The position numbers and the translations under genes are program-made. From the NCBI GenBank assembly GCA_964635325.1, contig CAZWOL010000003.1:1-64000 (forward strand): a stretch of 64,000 nt of DNA, given 5' to 3'. The stretch is from BOG-1112 sp964635325. GTDB lineage: Bacteria > Bdellovibrionota_B > Oligoflexia > Oligoflexales > Bog-1112. Within the stretch, counting starts at the first letter, position 1, and every line of letters begins with the position of its first letter. Below the pieces are notes generated by a model. It saw only the letters and a program-made list of their open reading frames with translations, was not told the DNA's origin and ran no database searches. Below, piece after piece: positions 26,615-35,827 of the stretch.

Positions 26615-27474
26615 TAGATCCCACCTGCCTTTGCAACATGCAGGTTGACCACCACCGCACGATGATCCGAAATAAGCACGTGAGGATCCTCTAAGGCTTG
26701 CCAGGAGGTCGACTGCACATCTTTACCGAAGAAGAACACGTGGTCTATGCGGCGCGTTGGATTCTTGAGTGGGAATGTCTTGGTCTCCGTTGCCAAATCG
26801 CCAATGTAAGAGTCTTTCCACTCACGTTCGACAAGGAGCGGGTAGTACTCCGTCTCAGACGTTGCATTAAAATCACCCGCAAGGATAAGTGGCGCACCAC
26901 TTGACTCCTCTTTGCGCAATTCATTTTTGATGTGTAGTATTTCACGACGCTTGATTTTTTTTGCATCCACATGCGTACTCACAAACATCAATTCACGTCC
27001 AGAAACTTTGTCACGCAGCTTCACCCAAACTGCGATACGACGTATTTTTAAATCCAGAGGACTTTCGAGCCCCCAAAAACCCTTTTCAAGGAGATCAAAA
27101 CGATCTTTCTTGAACATCACAAAGGCATCCGTCGTCAGTGCAGCTTTGTGTACGAAGGTGTAGTGATCACTCATACGATCACGAAATTCTTCAAATTGTG
27201 TCGGAGAAGCTTCTTGAATGGCAGCAAGGTCCGGGTCTTGCGAGTCTATGAGTCTAAACACAGCACTACGTCGATGCCACCATGTTGGATAGCCCTCCGT
27301 CAGAGAATGCAGGTCTGAGGTGCACAAGATATTGAAGGTGAGGACTTTGAAGTCCGTGGCTTCACCCACATTTCGCAAAGGGTAGTGACTTTTTTGACCA
27401 CGCAGTTCGAAACATGCAGAGAGGGCTAAGGAGAGGAGGAGAACCAAACAGCGAGCTGTGCACGACTGGATCAT
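26614..27474 (-). CDS. Endonuclease/exonuclease/phosphatase-fold lipoprotein
   Basis: 286 residues. Signal peptide with lipobox (LLSLALSACFE), Cys near 21. The EEP fold is clear: KVLTFNILC (metal Asn), DLAAIQEASPTQFEEF (metal Glu), STHVDAKK (catalytic His), LILAGDFNAT (Asp-x-Asn) and the final ISDHRAVVV (Asp-His pair). The superfamily includes DNases, phospholipid phosphatases and sphingomyelinases, so the substrate is open. As a lipoprotein it would act in the periplasm or on the cell surface. First gene of a two-gene operon with the barrel-like lipoprotein (one-base overlap). Confidence 0.87.
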   Translation of the reverse strand: MIQSCTARCLVLLLSLALSACFELRGQKSHYPLRNVGEATDFKVLTFNILCTSDLHSLTEGYPTWWHRRSAVFRLIDSQDPDLAAIQEASPTQFEEFRDRMSDHYTFVHKAALTTDAFVMFKKDRFDLLEKGFWGLESPLDLKIRRIAVWVKLRDKVSGRELMFVSTHVDAKKIKRREILHIKNELRKEESSGAPLILAGDFNATSETEYYPLLVEREWKDSYIGDLATETKTFPLKNPTRRIDHVFFFGKDVQSTSWQALEDPHVLISDHRAVVVNLHVAKAGGI

Positions 27475-27506
27475 CGGATCTTTCCCATGTTGATTCTACA
27501 CAATGA

Positions 27507-27620
27507 CTAAGCAGGCGACCCCTCGGCTACGCTCGGGGTGACCACTCCGAAACTTATGCTCTATCAGCAACTCGGGGTGACCACTCCGAAACTTATGCTC
27601 TATCAGCAACTCGGGGTGAC
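27507..27620. repeat. Dispersed repeat copy followed by a 39-base tandem repeat
   Basis: CTAAGCAGGCGA (27507-27518) is shared with sites at 54041 and, inverted, at 59474-59485. It runs into CCCTCGGCTACGCTCGGGG. A 39-base unit beginning CTCGGGGTGACCACTCCG then repeats exactly at 27532-27570 and 27571-27609, with an 11-base partial third copy to 27620. The element fills the region between the EEP lipoprotein start and the EamA transporter stop, on the downstream side of the transporter. Confidence 0.85.
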
Positions 27621-27629
27621 AAATCCACT

Positions 27630-28544
27630 CTAAGCAGCAACAGTTTCGGGAGCAAGGTTTTTGACTTCGTCCCGGTGGAAAATGCTAAGCCCGATAACAA
27701 AGAGAGCAAAAGAAACAAGGAAGTGCCAGCTCATCGTCTCATCGAGGAACAACCATCCGAAGAGCGATGCAAAGAGAGGGGTTATGAGTCCAGCAAATGA
27801 CATGAATGTTGCACTATAACGTTTCAACAAATAACCGTAGAGGTTGTAACAGATAATGTTGGAGATCAAACACATCGCAAGGACATTGATCAGAAAGTAG
27901 TCCATATTGTGAACCGGAACAGGAGCCCATTTTTCTCCGGCAAAATACGAGTGAACCAAAGCCATAGTGCCCCCGATCAGCATCGCTGCACCGTTAGCGA
28001 GAAGTAGGCTTTGCCCATGACGAGTAATGATTTGTTTTAGCAAGATCCATCCATAGACAGCCATCACAACACCAAACAAAAGGGCAAGCTCCCCTAGGCG
28101 CATTCCTGCTGTATGCTCTGAACTTTCTGCAAAACTATGAATTTGTAGAGGGATGAGGCCAAGAAAGCCAACCAACATACCCAACCATTTTTTCTTGGAT
28201 AGGATCTCTTTGAACATCACGTATGAAAAGAGCCCGGACAAGAATGGAGAGACGCTAAAAATAAAACAGGCCTTTGCAGAAGACATGTGCATGAGGCCCC
28301 AGATTTCAAAAACATTGGAGAGGTAGATACCCGTGAGACCGAGCAAGGTAAAATCGATCCAGGCGCGAAGATTGAGGGTTTTGAATGCAGAGCGGTTGAA
28401 GAACCACTGATGCCCCAGAAGAAGCAGACCAGCAAAAGCCATACGAGAGCCGATAAGAAAGATGGGCTCACTGTGCTCTAAGCTTGCCTTAGAAAAACCA
28501 AAGATACTGGCGAACAACGCATAAAGAATGATGACAGGAAACAT
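27630..28544 (-). CDS. EamA/DMT-superfamily transporter
   Basis: 304 residues with about ten hydrophobic helices in two homologous EamA halves. The first half ends near LLSKKKWLGMLVGFLGLIPL and the second near SLFGWLFLDETMSWHFLVSF, where the family-typical acidic 'L-x-E' is seen (LFLDETM; in the first half MFKEILSKKK). Members export amino acids, metabolites or drugs at the inner membrane; the substrate is not predictable. AAGGA lies about ten bases before the ATG. The downstream intergenic repeat element begins 9 bases after the stop. Confidence 0.88.
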   Translation of the reverse strand: MFPVIILYALFASIFGFSKASLEHSEPIFLIGSRMAFAGLLLLGHQWFFNRSAFKTLNLRAWIDFTLLGLTGIYLSNVFEIWGLMHMSSAKACFIFSVSPFLSGLFSYVMFKEILSKKKWLGMLVGFLGLIPLQIHSFAESSEHTAGMRLGELALLFGVVMAVYGWILLKQIITRHGQSLLLANGAAMLIGGTMALVHSYFAGEKWAPVPVHNMDYFLINVLAMCLISNIICYNLYGYLLKRYSATFMSFAGLITPLFASLFGWLFLDETMSWHFLVSFALFVIGLSIFHRDEVKNLAPETVAA

Positions 28545-28617
28545 AGTGTGTAAATCCTTAAACTTTCGGGAGTTGTGCCAGAATTTGGCTCCGCCGTCAA
28601 TGGCTTGTCGTTACGGC

Positions 28618-30309
28618 CTAATTCCTGTGGTGTTTTCCATGACCGAAAATACCGAACCAAGGCGAGCCAATCGCGTGCGTTGCATAAATCAAGCAAGAAG
28701 AAAGCACAAGACGGAGCGACTGAGTCAATGAGTCACCTTGTAGAACAACACCTTGGACCTCTGGAACCACAGATGGGGTTGAGACGAAAGAACTCTCTGG
28801 AACCTCTACTGGAGCTGCTTGGACTTCTGGAACCTCTACTGGAGCTGCTTGGACTTCTGGAACCTCTACTGGAGCTTGTGGATGAGATAGGTCCTCAGCA
28901 ATATGGCGACGGACTCGTTCGATCAATTCTGGAACTGGAGGTGAACTCCGAAATTCGTTTGGAACGTGGGCAACCTGAACACGATCGACAATCATTTGCG
29001 CTATTCTCTGCAAACGCGCCATTCTCTGGAAAACTAGGGGCAGCATATAGTCATTCTTCTCTTGCCAGCAGCGGATGGTGAGAATCAGCGAATCAAGCCG
29101 ATCGTCCACCTGCTGAAGATAGCGAATGGGGACTATAGACACTTGACTTAAGAAGAAGCGCACCATCGCTTCACGTTGGTAACGGATGGCATAGGCAAGC
29201 GGTGTATCGTCGTCCAGAAAGTTAGCACCTATATGGGCAATTGCACTCTCTCGCTGTTCCGGCGCTGTGTGTAAGATAAGAAAGCGGGCAAACTCCAGGC
29301 GATTCTGCTCTGGGACATTACGGTCACCATCCCATGCAGCAACCATGGCCAAAAGCCGATACCGCAAGTCTGGGTAGGCTTCATGCAAATCCGAAATAAT
29401 CTCCCCCGGTCGATGCCCTGCAAATTCCAAAAAGTACCTGAAACGCTCAAGCTCTCCTTCGAGCGCAAAGAAATTAAAGCTCCCATGATAGTACATAAGG
29501 CGATGCAAGAACGGCCCTCCAGGTCTGACCGTGGTCCAGTCAGCAGGCATCAGCGTAATGATGTCACCCGGCTCGTTACCCATGATTAAAGGAGGAGGAT
29601 TGTAGGCGAGCAGAGGTAGGTTGCCAGGACTCCGATTGGGTCCATCCCCACGGTAGATCCGAAATGGAACTTCTTGCAAACCAGCATCAAGGTAATGGAG
29701 GCGACCCTCAGCATCTGGAATGATCGGGCGAATAGGCCCGATTGCACCTATAATGCGCTGCGTCTGCAACAGTTGCCGGGCAAGTGCACGAGCAATATTA
29801 TTTTCACCTTCAGTGGCACTGCAGGAATTGAGTATTAGCAAGCCACTCTCATCGAGCACCCGAGCTAGCTCAGGAATCTCCGAATTCTGTGAAATTCGTG
29901 CATCAGAATTTCCAAAATCAACTAGGAGAGAGTTCCCATGACCTGCGAAGTAAAGACTACTCACACTCCCCATCGGCATCCTAGCAAGAATTTTACGAAC
30001 TTCGGACAGTCCCGAGAGCACATATAGATCGACTTCGAAACCTAGCCTCCGCATGTGCAGGGCCATTTGGTCAATCTCCTGCATACAATGGTTCTGGTTG
30101 GTACCAACAAACATTACAAACCGACGACCCTCTCGGTATCCTAGGTTCTGGACAGAAACGTGCAAGGTCATTGCGGGATCGGAATCTTCGTTTGCCGAGG
30201 CCTCCAGCGGGAGGAAGGAGAGGAACAAATTAAATACAAATATGATCTTATAGAACACAGCAGCCCCTAGATGTTGTACATAATAGCCAGATCTGTACAG
30301 CATCTGCAT
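28618..30309 (-). CDS. Exported caspase-like (clan CD) protein with repeat-rich C-terminus
   Basis: About 563 residues from the ATG at 30309. The frame stays open to a TTG at 30384, and no clear ribosome-binding site decides. A hydrophobic segment (FYKIIFVFNLFLSFLPLEASA) is a likely signal peptide. The next domain has MFVGTNQNHCMQEIDQMALH, then SLYFAGHGNS (His124) and LLILNSCSATEG (Cys163), the His-Gly and Cys dyad order of caspase/CHAT/gingipain-like cysteine proteases. A region near 350-370 (DDDTPLAYAIRYQREAMVRF) looks ankyrin-like. The C-terminal third carries the decapeptide APVEVPEVQA repeated, then a weakly hydrophobic segment and a His-rich end. Likely a surface or secreted protease or signalling protein. 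The substrate is unknown. Confidence 0.72.
   Translation of the reverse strand: MQMLYRSGYYVQHLGAAVFYKIIFVFNLFLSFLPLEASANEDSDPAMTLHVSVQNLGYREGRRFVMFVGTNQNHCMQEIDQMALHMRRLGFEVDLYVLSGLSEVRKILARMPMGSVSSLYFAGHGNSLLVDFGNSDARISQNSEIPELARVLDESGLLILNSCSATEGENNIARALARQLLQTQRIIGAIGPIRPIIPDAEGRLHYLDAGLQEVPFRIYRGDGPNRSPGNLPLLAYNPPPLIMGNEPGDIITLMPADWTTVRPGGPFLHRLMYYHGSFNFFALEGELERFRYFLEFAGHRPGEIISDLHEAYPDLRYRLLAMVAAWDGDRNVPEQNRLEFARFLILHTAPEQRESAIAHIGANFLDDDTPLAYAIRYQREAMVRFFLSQVSIVPIRYLQQVDDRLDSLILTIRCWQEKNDYMLPLVFQRMARLQRIAQMIVDRVQVAHVPNEFRSSPPVPELIERVRRHIAEDLSHPQAPVEVPEVQAAPVEVPEVQAAPVEVPESSFVSTPSVVPEVQGVVLQGDSLTQSLRLVLSSCLIYATHAIGSPWFGIFGHGKHHRN
28801..28875. repeat. 30-base tandem repeat inside the caspase-like gene
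   Basis: The unit starting AACCTCTACTGGAGCTGCTT is repeated exactly at 28801-28830 and 28831-28860, with a half copy to 28875. It keeps the reading frame and encodes repeats of Pro-Val-Glu-Val-Pro-Glu-Val-Gln-Ala-Ala. Confidence 0.9.
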
Positions 30310-30467
30310 TGTGAGAACAAACAAATAGCGGATGGAATCCGTCTGGCTAACTCTAGCCGACACTTGCCTCGGGGAGCTATCCAAAGATTGAATATCGCGT
30401 GTGCGTTTAGACTTCCCTCATCGAAGATCCGGGCCTAAAGTACCCGACGGAAAGAGAGGCGAATATC

Positions 30468-32549
30468 ATGCACGCAAAATTCACAAACGAACTCGTCCAC
30501 GAAAGTTCCCCCTATCTTCAACAACATGCCAACAATCCAGTGCAATGGCTACCGTGGGGACAAAAGGCCCTCGACCGTGCACAGAGCGAGAACAAACCCA
30601 TATTTTTGTCGATCGGTTACAGTTCCTGCCATTGGTGTCACGTCATGGAAAAAGAAAGTTTCATGGACGAAGCCACTGCAGAACTGCTGAATGAATTTTT
30701 TGTTCCCATAAAAGTCGACCGTGAAGAACGTCCAGATGTGGATCACATCTACATGACTGCCCTACAATCCATGACGGAGCAAGGCGGGTGGCCACTCAAT
30801 ATGTTTCTGACACCAAATGCAGAACCCTTCTATGGGGGAACCTTCTTTCCCAAAGAAGACAGCAAGCAGATTCCAAGCTTTCAAAAGGTACTTAAGACTA
30901 TCGCACATACTTGGGAGCAAGATGCGACAGAGATCGTCAACCAGAGTAAGCATCTAACCCAACATGTGCGTGGTGAACTCAACCGCATACTCCCTACACA
31001 AGAGGTACCCGATACACTCTTACAGAGCAGTATTGCTCAACTGGAAAGCCATGCCGATCGAGAGAATGGTGGTTTCTTCAGTGCTCCAAAATTTCCCCAC
31101 GCATTTTATTTGGATCTTTACACCGAAGCTCTACGTGCTCAGGCTGTGGATGATCCCAATGTGCTTGCTCAGAGTCTGTGCTTTTCTTTACGCAAGATGG
31201 CGCAAGGTGGAATTTACGATCACCTTGCTGGAGGTTTTCATCGTTACAGCACAGACAGTGAGTGGTTGGTTCCACACTTTGAGAAAATGCTCTACGATAA
31301 TGCAATTCTTGCGCAAACCTATCTGCAAGCTAGCAAGATAGTCGACACTCACTTCAACAAATCCATCGGACTTGCTATTTGTGATTATGTTCTAAGTGAA
31401 ATGACCCATCCTGAAGGAATGTTCTACTCCTCAACCGATGCGGATACTGACGGTGTTGAGGGTAAATTTTTTGTGTGGACCAAACCTGAGATCTTGCAAG
31501 TTTTGGGCGAAAAGGATGGAGAGACTTTCTGTGCTATTTACAACATCACCCAAGATGCCTATGCACCATTTGACCCATCACGGGGTACACCACCGCACGA
31601 ATGGTTTGAAGGACATGTGTTGCACTTGCAAGCATCCTTAGAAAGCATATTGCACCAACACCAATACACTGAAGATCAGCTCCAGGTCTTGCGTGCAAAA
31701 CTTTGGGAGCACCGCAAGGCGACACGTACAGCTCCATTTAGGGATGAGAAAATTCTAAGTTCCTGGAATGGACTCATGGTACAAGCGCTGACGATGGCCT
31801 ACGAGGTGAGTGGCAATATGCGCTATTTTGAAGCTGCAAAAAACGCACTCGACAGCCTTTGGGTACATTTGATCGACTCCGAGCAAAGACTCAACACAAC
31901 ATGGAAGGATGGCAAAGCTCAGCATCAGGGTACGCTCGAAGATTATGCCAACATGATTGCAGCACTGCTTGCCTACCACCGCATCGGTGGTTCGTTCACT
32001 TACTTGGAGAGAGCGCAGTGGCTTTGTGAGAAAGCTGTAAAATTGTTTTGGGACGAAGAAGAAGGATTTTTCTACTACACGGTCCCTCAAGCGGATTTGA
32101 TCGTTCGTGCGAAAAATCTCTTTGACCAAGCACTGCCGAGTGCACACTCTGTCATGGCAAGCAACATCTTCTACCTCGGTCGTATTTTTGATGATGTCAC
32201 CTATCATTCACAGCTAGGCCGCATGCTTTCCAATCTGACAGGCTTCATCGTAAAGACACCACACGCAGTCTCCTCGTTGATTAAGATCTACCATCGCAAC
32301 TTGCGTTCAGCGAAAGATTACGTGTTGGTCGGAGCATCAGAATGTACACGACGCAAGCTTCTGCAACTTATGCTACCTGAGGATATTTTGCTGACAGAGA
32401 AAGACGCAACCCTTGCTCTTGTTAGAGACAAACTCAATAGTCCAGAAGCCACTCTCTACATTTGCCACGACCAACACTGTGAGGCTCCCATTCGTGGAGA
32501 GGAGACCATTCGTTTTTGGATTGAGAATATTTCACATGTGGAATATTGA
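30468..32549 (+). CDS. DUF255 thioredoxin-fold / six-hairpin protein (YyaL-SPATA20 family)
   Basis: 693 residues, the normal size for the family. The N-terminal thioredoxin-like domain reads [13 protein letters not shown], then [18 protein letters not shown] with Cys54-x-x-Cys57, and [12 protein letters not shown]. After [14 protein letters not shown] and [11 protein letters not shown] comes a long alpha/alpha six-hairpin domain like those of glycoside hydrolases and epimerases: [51 protein letters not shown]. The biochemical role is unsettled; the human homologue SPATA20 is tied to sperm. GAGAGG precedes the ATG. No signal peptide, so it is cytoplasmic, unlike its neighbours. Confidence 0.93.
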   Translation: MHAKFTNELVHESSPYLQQHANNPVQWLPWGQKALDRAQSENKPIFLSIGYSSCHWCHVMEKESFMDEATAELLNEFFVPIKVDREERPDVDHIYMTALQSMTEQGGWPLNMFLTPNAEPFYGGTFFPKEDSKQIPSFQKVLKTIAHTWEQDATEIVNQSKHLTQHVRGELNRILPTQEVPDTLLQSSIAQLESHADRENGGFFSAPKFPHAFYLDLYTEALRAQAVDDPNVLAQSLCFSLRKMAQGGIYDHLAGGFHRYSTDSEWLVPHFEKMLYDNAILAQTYLQASKIVDTHFNKSIGLAICDYVLSEMTHPEGMFYSSTDADTDGVEGKFFVWTKPEILQVLGEKDGETFCAIYNITQDAYAPFDPSRGTPPHEWFEGHVLHLQASLESILHQHQYTEDQLQVLRAKLWEHRKATRTAPFRDEKILSSWNGLMVQALTMAYEVSGNMRYFEAAKNALDSLWVHLIDSEQRLNTTWKDGKAQHQGTLEDYANMIAALLAYHRIGGSFTYLERAQWLCEKAVKLFWDEEEGFFYYTVPQADLIVRAKNLFDQALPSAHSVMASNIFYLGRIFDDVTYHSQLGRMLSNLTGFIVKTPHAVSSLIKIYHRNLRSAKDYVLVGASECTRRKLLQLMLPEDILLTEKDATLALVRDKLNSPEATLYICHDQHCEAPIRGEETIRFWIENISHVEY

Positions 32550-32668
32550 TACGTCTCGACACACGTTCGCTTGAGTTGAGAACAGAGGGGTGGGGTGCAT
32601 TCGCCCTCAGTGAAAAAAGAGGCCATTCGAGGTTTTTTTTCGCCCCCCTACATCAAGGATGCACTCCT

Positions 32669-34219
32669 ATGATTTCCATTTTAAAATCTACAATTCTTAG
32701 CCTTTTGATTGGTTCATCGACATTGCTTTATGCAGACGACCTAAGTTCAAAACCTGTGCGTCTGAGTGATCTCGATCTACGAGGCTCAACTGCGCTGATG
32801 CGAGCAGCTCGACATGCAGACGTTGCTGCACTAAAGCAATACCTACCATGGAAAGCGGTCATCAATATCCAAAATCCTTATACCGCTAAGACAGCTCTTG
32901 CAGAATGCGTCGAACACTACACCTCAGAGCGTGCTGCTTCTTATAAGCGGAGTATTGGACTTTTACTAGAGGCAGGTGCAGACCCTCGTCGTCAGGATCG
33001 ACAACAAAAATCTGTACTCGATATTTTAGAGTCTTTAAAAGAGAGCATTCCACAACGCATTCACAACAAGATCCAAGCAAAAGCTAAGGAACTTGATCGA
33101 CTGGAAGCCTTAATCCATGATCCAAAGTATGGTTCCAACGCACTCATGTATGCGACTGCAGCGAGTGAGACGGAAACTGTTCTCAAACTCCTAGGCAGCG
33201 GGGTGAATCCAAATGTTGTCAATCCTATCAACGGGCAGACGGCTCTCTTTTTTGCGATCCGAATGAACAATGCGAATCTTATACAGACGCTCTTGAATTT
33301 TGGTGCGGATCCCTACATCCGGGAGAGGCCAGACGTACAAAAAAAAGCCTTTTGTAATAAAAAGGCCTTCACTCCAAATGAGTTGCTACAGAAAACCAAC
33401 AGACTCCCAGTGGACTACAATCTTGCACACCTTGCGGTGCAAAGCGTACCCACGCGTACTTTAGAGGACGTTCCTGTACTCAATACGCTCTTTGATGGGA
33501 TCTATGTTTTGAATCTAGACCATGCCCAAGATCGCTACCAACGTTTCTCCAAACAATTGCGACAGATAGGATCACCTTCGGTTGAGCGTGTAGCTGGTAT
33601 TTACTTCAACGAAAAGTATGGCAAAAATCCGGGCTATCATCACAAAGATCTCGGCTTCTTAGATTGGAATTTCTTTAAAACACGAATGGCCTATGGAGAG
33701 AGACTCTCTGATAACATTCGCCAAGGTCAGGCAGCGGTTCTGCTTGGACATTATGAAATCATTAAGAAAGCCCATCGTGAAGGAAAGCAGCAGGTTCTTA
33801 TTTTCGAGGACGACATACACTTCAAACCCACTCTAATAGACGATGTTATCAAAGCTTTTGAAATACTGAGCAGTCAGCCTGCTTACAAAGATTGGCACCT
33901 ACTTTACTTGGATGGGAACCTACAGTTTGAATGGTTGCAAATAGCGGAACAACAGCATGATGCTTCTGACTTTCTGGTTCGCATTGATACAATGATGATG
34001 TCCGCTTCTGCATACGTAGTACGTCATACCATTTTTGAAGAGATCTTACGTCGCATCGAAGAAATTTTTGACAAAGACAAGCGCAAGATTCCTGCTATCG
34101 ATGTTATTCTTGCTGAAATTCAGAATGATTATAAAAATTCGTATTTCATCAGTACGCTACCTGCTTTTCAATACGATGCTGGTTTGAGTTTAATTATGGA
34201 TGACAAACGGCAATATTGA
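32669..34219 (+). CDS. Exported ankyrin-repeat / GT25 glycosyltransferase fusion
   Basis: 516 residues from the ATG with AAGGA ten bases upstream. Residues 1-23 (MISILKSTILSLLIGSSTLL) form a Sec signal peptide. About four ankyrin repeats follow, e.g. GSTALMRAARHADVAAL, SNALMYATAASETETVL and GQTALFFAIRMNNANLI then LNFGADPYIRE. From about residue 285 a GT25 (LPS-type) domain begins: FDGIYVLNLDHAQDRYQRF, AVLLGHYEIIKKA, and VLIFEDDIHF with the acidic Glu-Asp-Asp motif at 380-382. Then YLDGN, SAYVVRH and PAIDVILAEIQ. GT25 enzymes use UDP-sugars, normally in the cytoplasm, so export is odd. Tandem paralogue follows. Confidence 0.85.
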   Translation: MISILKSTILSLLIGSSTLLYADDLSSKPVRLSDLDLRGSTALMRAARHADVAALKQYLPWKAVINIQNPYTAKTALAECVEHYTSERAASYKRSIGLLLEAGADPRRQDRQQKSVLDILESLKESIPQRIHNKIQAKAKELDRLEALIHDPKYGSNALMYATAASETETVLKLLGSGVNPNVVNPINGQTALFFAIRMNNANLIQTLLNFGADPYIRERPDVQKKAFCNKKAFTPNELLQKTNRLPVDYNLAHLAVQSVPTRTLEDVPVLNTLFDGIYVLNLDHAQDRYQRFSKQLRQIGSPSVERVAGIYFNEKYGKNPGYHHKDLGFLDWNFFKTRMAYGERLSDNIRQGQAAVLLGHYEIIKKAHREGKQQVLIFEDDIHFKPTLIDDVIKAFEILSSQPAYKDWHLLYLDGNLQFEWLQIAEQQHDASDFLVRIDTMMMSASAYVVRHTIFEEILRRIEEIFDKDKRKIPAIDVILAEIQNDYKNSYFISTLPAFQYDAGLSLIMDDKRQY

Positions 34220-34231
34220 CGAGACAATAAT

Positions 34232-34261
34232 AGCGAGTGATTTCTCCTCGCTTTGTTTTTT
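34232..34261 (+). terminator. Rho-independent terminator between the ankyrin-GT25 paralogues
   Basis: AGCGAG (34232-34237) pairs with CTCGCT (34247-34252) across a nine-base loop and is followed at once by TTGTTTTTT. It lies 12 bases after the first paralogue's stop and 55 bases before the second start, so the two genes are probably separate transcription units. Confidence 0.7.
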
Positions 34262-34315
34262 CATCATGCTAAGATTCGCGACCAATCGATGCTAACACTT
34301 TCTCATGAGGCATTC

Positions 34316-35827
34316 ATGCGGATACTTATCATTTTCTTAGCGTTTCTGTTTCTTCTAGACTTTGTAGCCTTGCCTATGGACATCAAGGCATCTGCAGAGC
34401 CTGCAAAGCTTCATTTACTACGACCGACCGATCTCGACCCCAATGGTTCTACAGCATTGATGCGCGCCGCAAGCGTAGCAGACCTTGAGACTCTCAACGA
34501 TGCACTCATTTCTACAAATTTTGTCAATTTTCAGAATCCCTATACTAAAAAAACGGCTCTAGCATTATGCATAGAACGTTACGATCGTTCACGAGCTCAA
34601 GACTTTAATGAGGCAATTCTAAGTTTGCTTGCAGCAGGTGCGGATCCACGCATCCAAGATTGGAGTCAAAAGTCTGTGATGGATGCCCTGAGTAGCGAAG
34701 GTGCTATGCTTCCTAAGCATATTCAAGAAAGGATTCATGCTAAAGCAAATCGCTTGGACTCGCTAGAACAGCTTGTTCCTCTATACGAATCCAATGCACT
34801 GATGTTTGCCGCAGAAAGAAATGACAAGCAGCGTGCTTTAGAATTACTAAAAGAAGGAGTCAACCCGAATGTTGTGAATATAATGAGTGGAAAAACCGCA
34901 ATCTTCTTTGCAATTCAACGCGGTCACGAGGACCTTACACAGGTGCTCCTCAACTTTGGAGCCGATCCTTTTCTGCGCGAGCATCCACGGAATGTGATCA
35001 AAAGTTTTCGTAACAAAGCATCCTATACAGCAATAGAACTGCTGCAAAACAGTCGCAAAATGACTCTTGATCTAAACCAAGCGCATCTAATAACACAGAA
35101 TGTGAAAGTGACAGATGATAATGACCAAGCCCTCCTCAATAAGTACTTTGATCGCATATATGTGATTGACAGTGAACAAGGCCGCTATGAGAGCTTTCTA
35201 AAGCGACTTCAATACATAGGAAACCCACAAGTCGAGCTGATCTCAGGCTCTTATTTCCAAAGCACAGATTACAATCATAGCACTCTGGGAACCTTGGATT
35301 GGTCATTTTTTGATAAACGTACAACAGGTGCGGGTCAAGTTGCAGACAGAGCACGTCGAGCACAAACGGCTCTAGGACTGAAACATTATGAAGCTATAAA
35401 AAAAGCGAAACGTGAGGGTCGAAAGCAAATTCTCATTTTGGAAGCTAACATTCACTTCAAACCAAGTTTTGTCGGTGACGTTCTAAAAGCGATGAGAATG
35501 CTCGACAGCGAAGCAAGCTGTGAAGAGTGGGGGCTCCTTTACTTGGATGGCAATCTCCATTCACCTTGGTTGAGTATAACTCCGCATCAAAGTGATAAGT
35601 CCGATTTTTTAGTTCATATAGATTCCATGATGCTGACAAACTCTGCCTATGTGGTTCGGCATACCCTTTTTGACGAAATCATTAGCCGCTTCGAAGCGAT
35701 TTTTGACAAGGAAAAGCTCTTGGTTCCACCCTTTGATATGCTGTTGGCTGAAATTCAGAGCAATTACAAGAACGCATATTTTCTAAGCACACTACCTGCG
35801 TATAGATTCGATGCAAAACTACCGTGA
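34316..35827 (+). CDS. Exported ankyrin-repeat / GT25-like fusion, second paralogue with altered catalytic motif
   Basis: 503 residues from the ATG with GAGG five bases upstream. The signal peptide is MRILIIFLAFLFLLDFVALP. The domain order is the same as in the upstream gene and similarity runs over the full length: GSTALMRAASVADLETL, GADPRIQDWSQKSVMD, LLNFGADPFLRE, FDRIYVIDSEQGRYESF, YLDGNLHSPWL, NSAYVVRHTLFDEI, FDMLLAEIQSNYKN. The catalytic Glu-Asp-Asp of its sister reads Glu-Ala-Asn here (residues 376-378, LILEANIHF). Both metal/nucleotide-binding aspartates are thus replaced, so activity is probably lost or changed. The stop overlaps the convergent sulfatase-fold gene by 9 bp. Confidence 0.85.
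   Translation: MRILIIFLAFLFLLDFVALPMDIKASAEPAKLHLLRPTDLDPNGSTALMRAASVADLETLNDALISTNFVNFQNPYTKKTALALCIERYDRSRAQDFNEAILSLLAAGADPRIQDWSQKSVMDALSSEGAMLPKHIQERIHAKANRLDSLEQLVPLYESNALMFAAERNDKQRALELLKEGVNPNVVNIMSGKTAIFFAIQRGHEDLTQVLLNFGADPFLREHPRNVIKSFRNKASYTAIELLQNSRKMTLDLNQAHLITQNVKVTDDNDQALLNKYFDRIYVIDSEQGRYESFLKRLQYIGNPQVELISGSYFQSTDYNHSTLGTLDWSFFDKRTTGAGQVADRARRAQTALGLKHYEAIKKAKREGRKQILILEANIHFKPSFVGDVLKAMRMLDSEASCEEWGLLYLDGNLHSPWLSITPHQSDKSDFLVHIDSMMLTNSAYVVRHTLFDEIISRFEAIFDKEKLLVPPFDMLLAEIQSNYKNAYFLSTLPAYRFDAKLP

Noticed and set aside
27532..27620. CRISPR-like array
   Set aside because: Only two full 39-base units, adjacent with no spacers and no cas genes.
28575..29081. 168-residue rightward open frame with Leu-rich repeats (LLELLGLLEP)
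   Set aside because: It is the antisense reading of the 30-base repeat region in the caspase-like gene; no signal sequence, start site or conserved motif.
32546..32668. Upstream extension of the first ankyrin-GT25 gene
   Set aside because: It precedes the signal peptide; the ATG at 32669 has AAGGA and gives a clean signal sequence.
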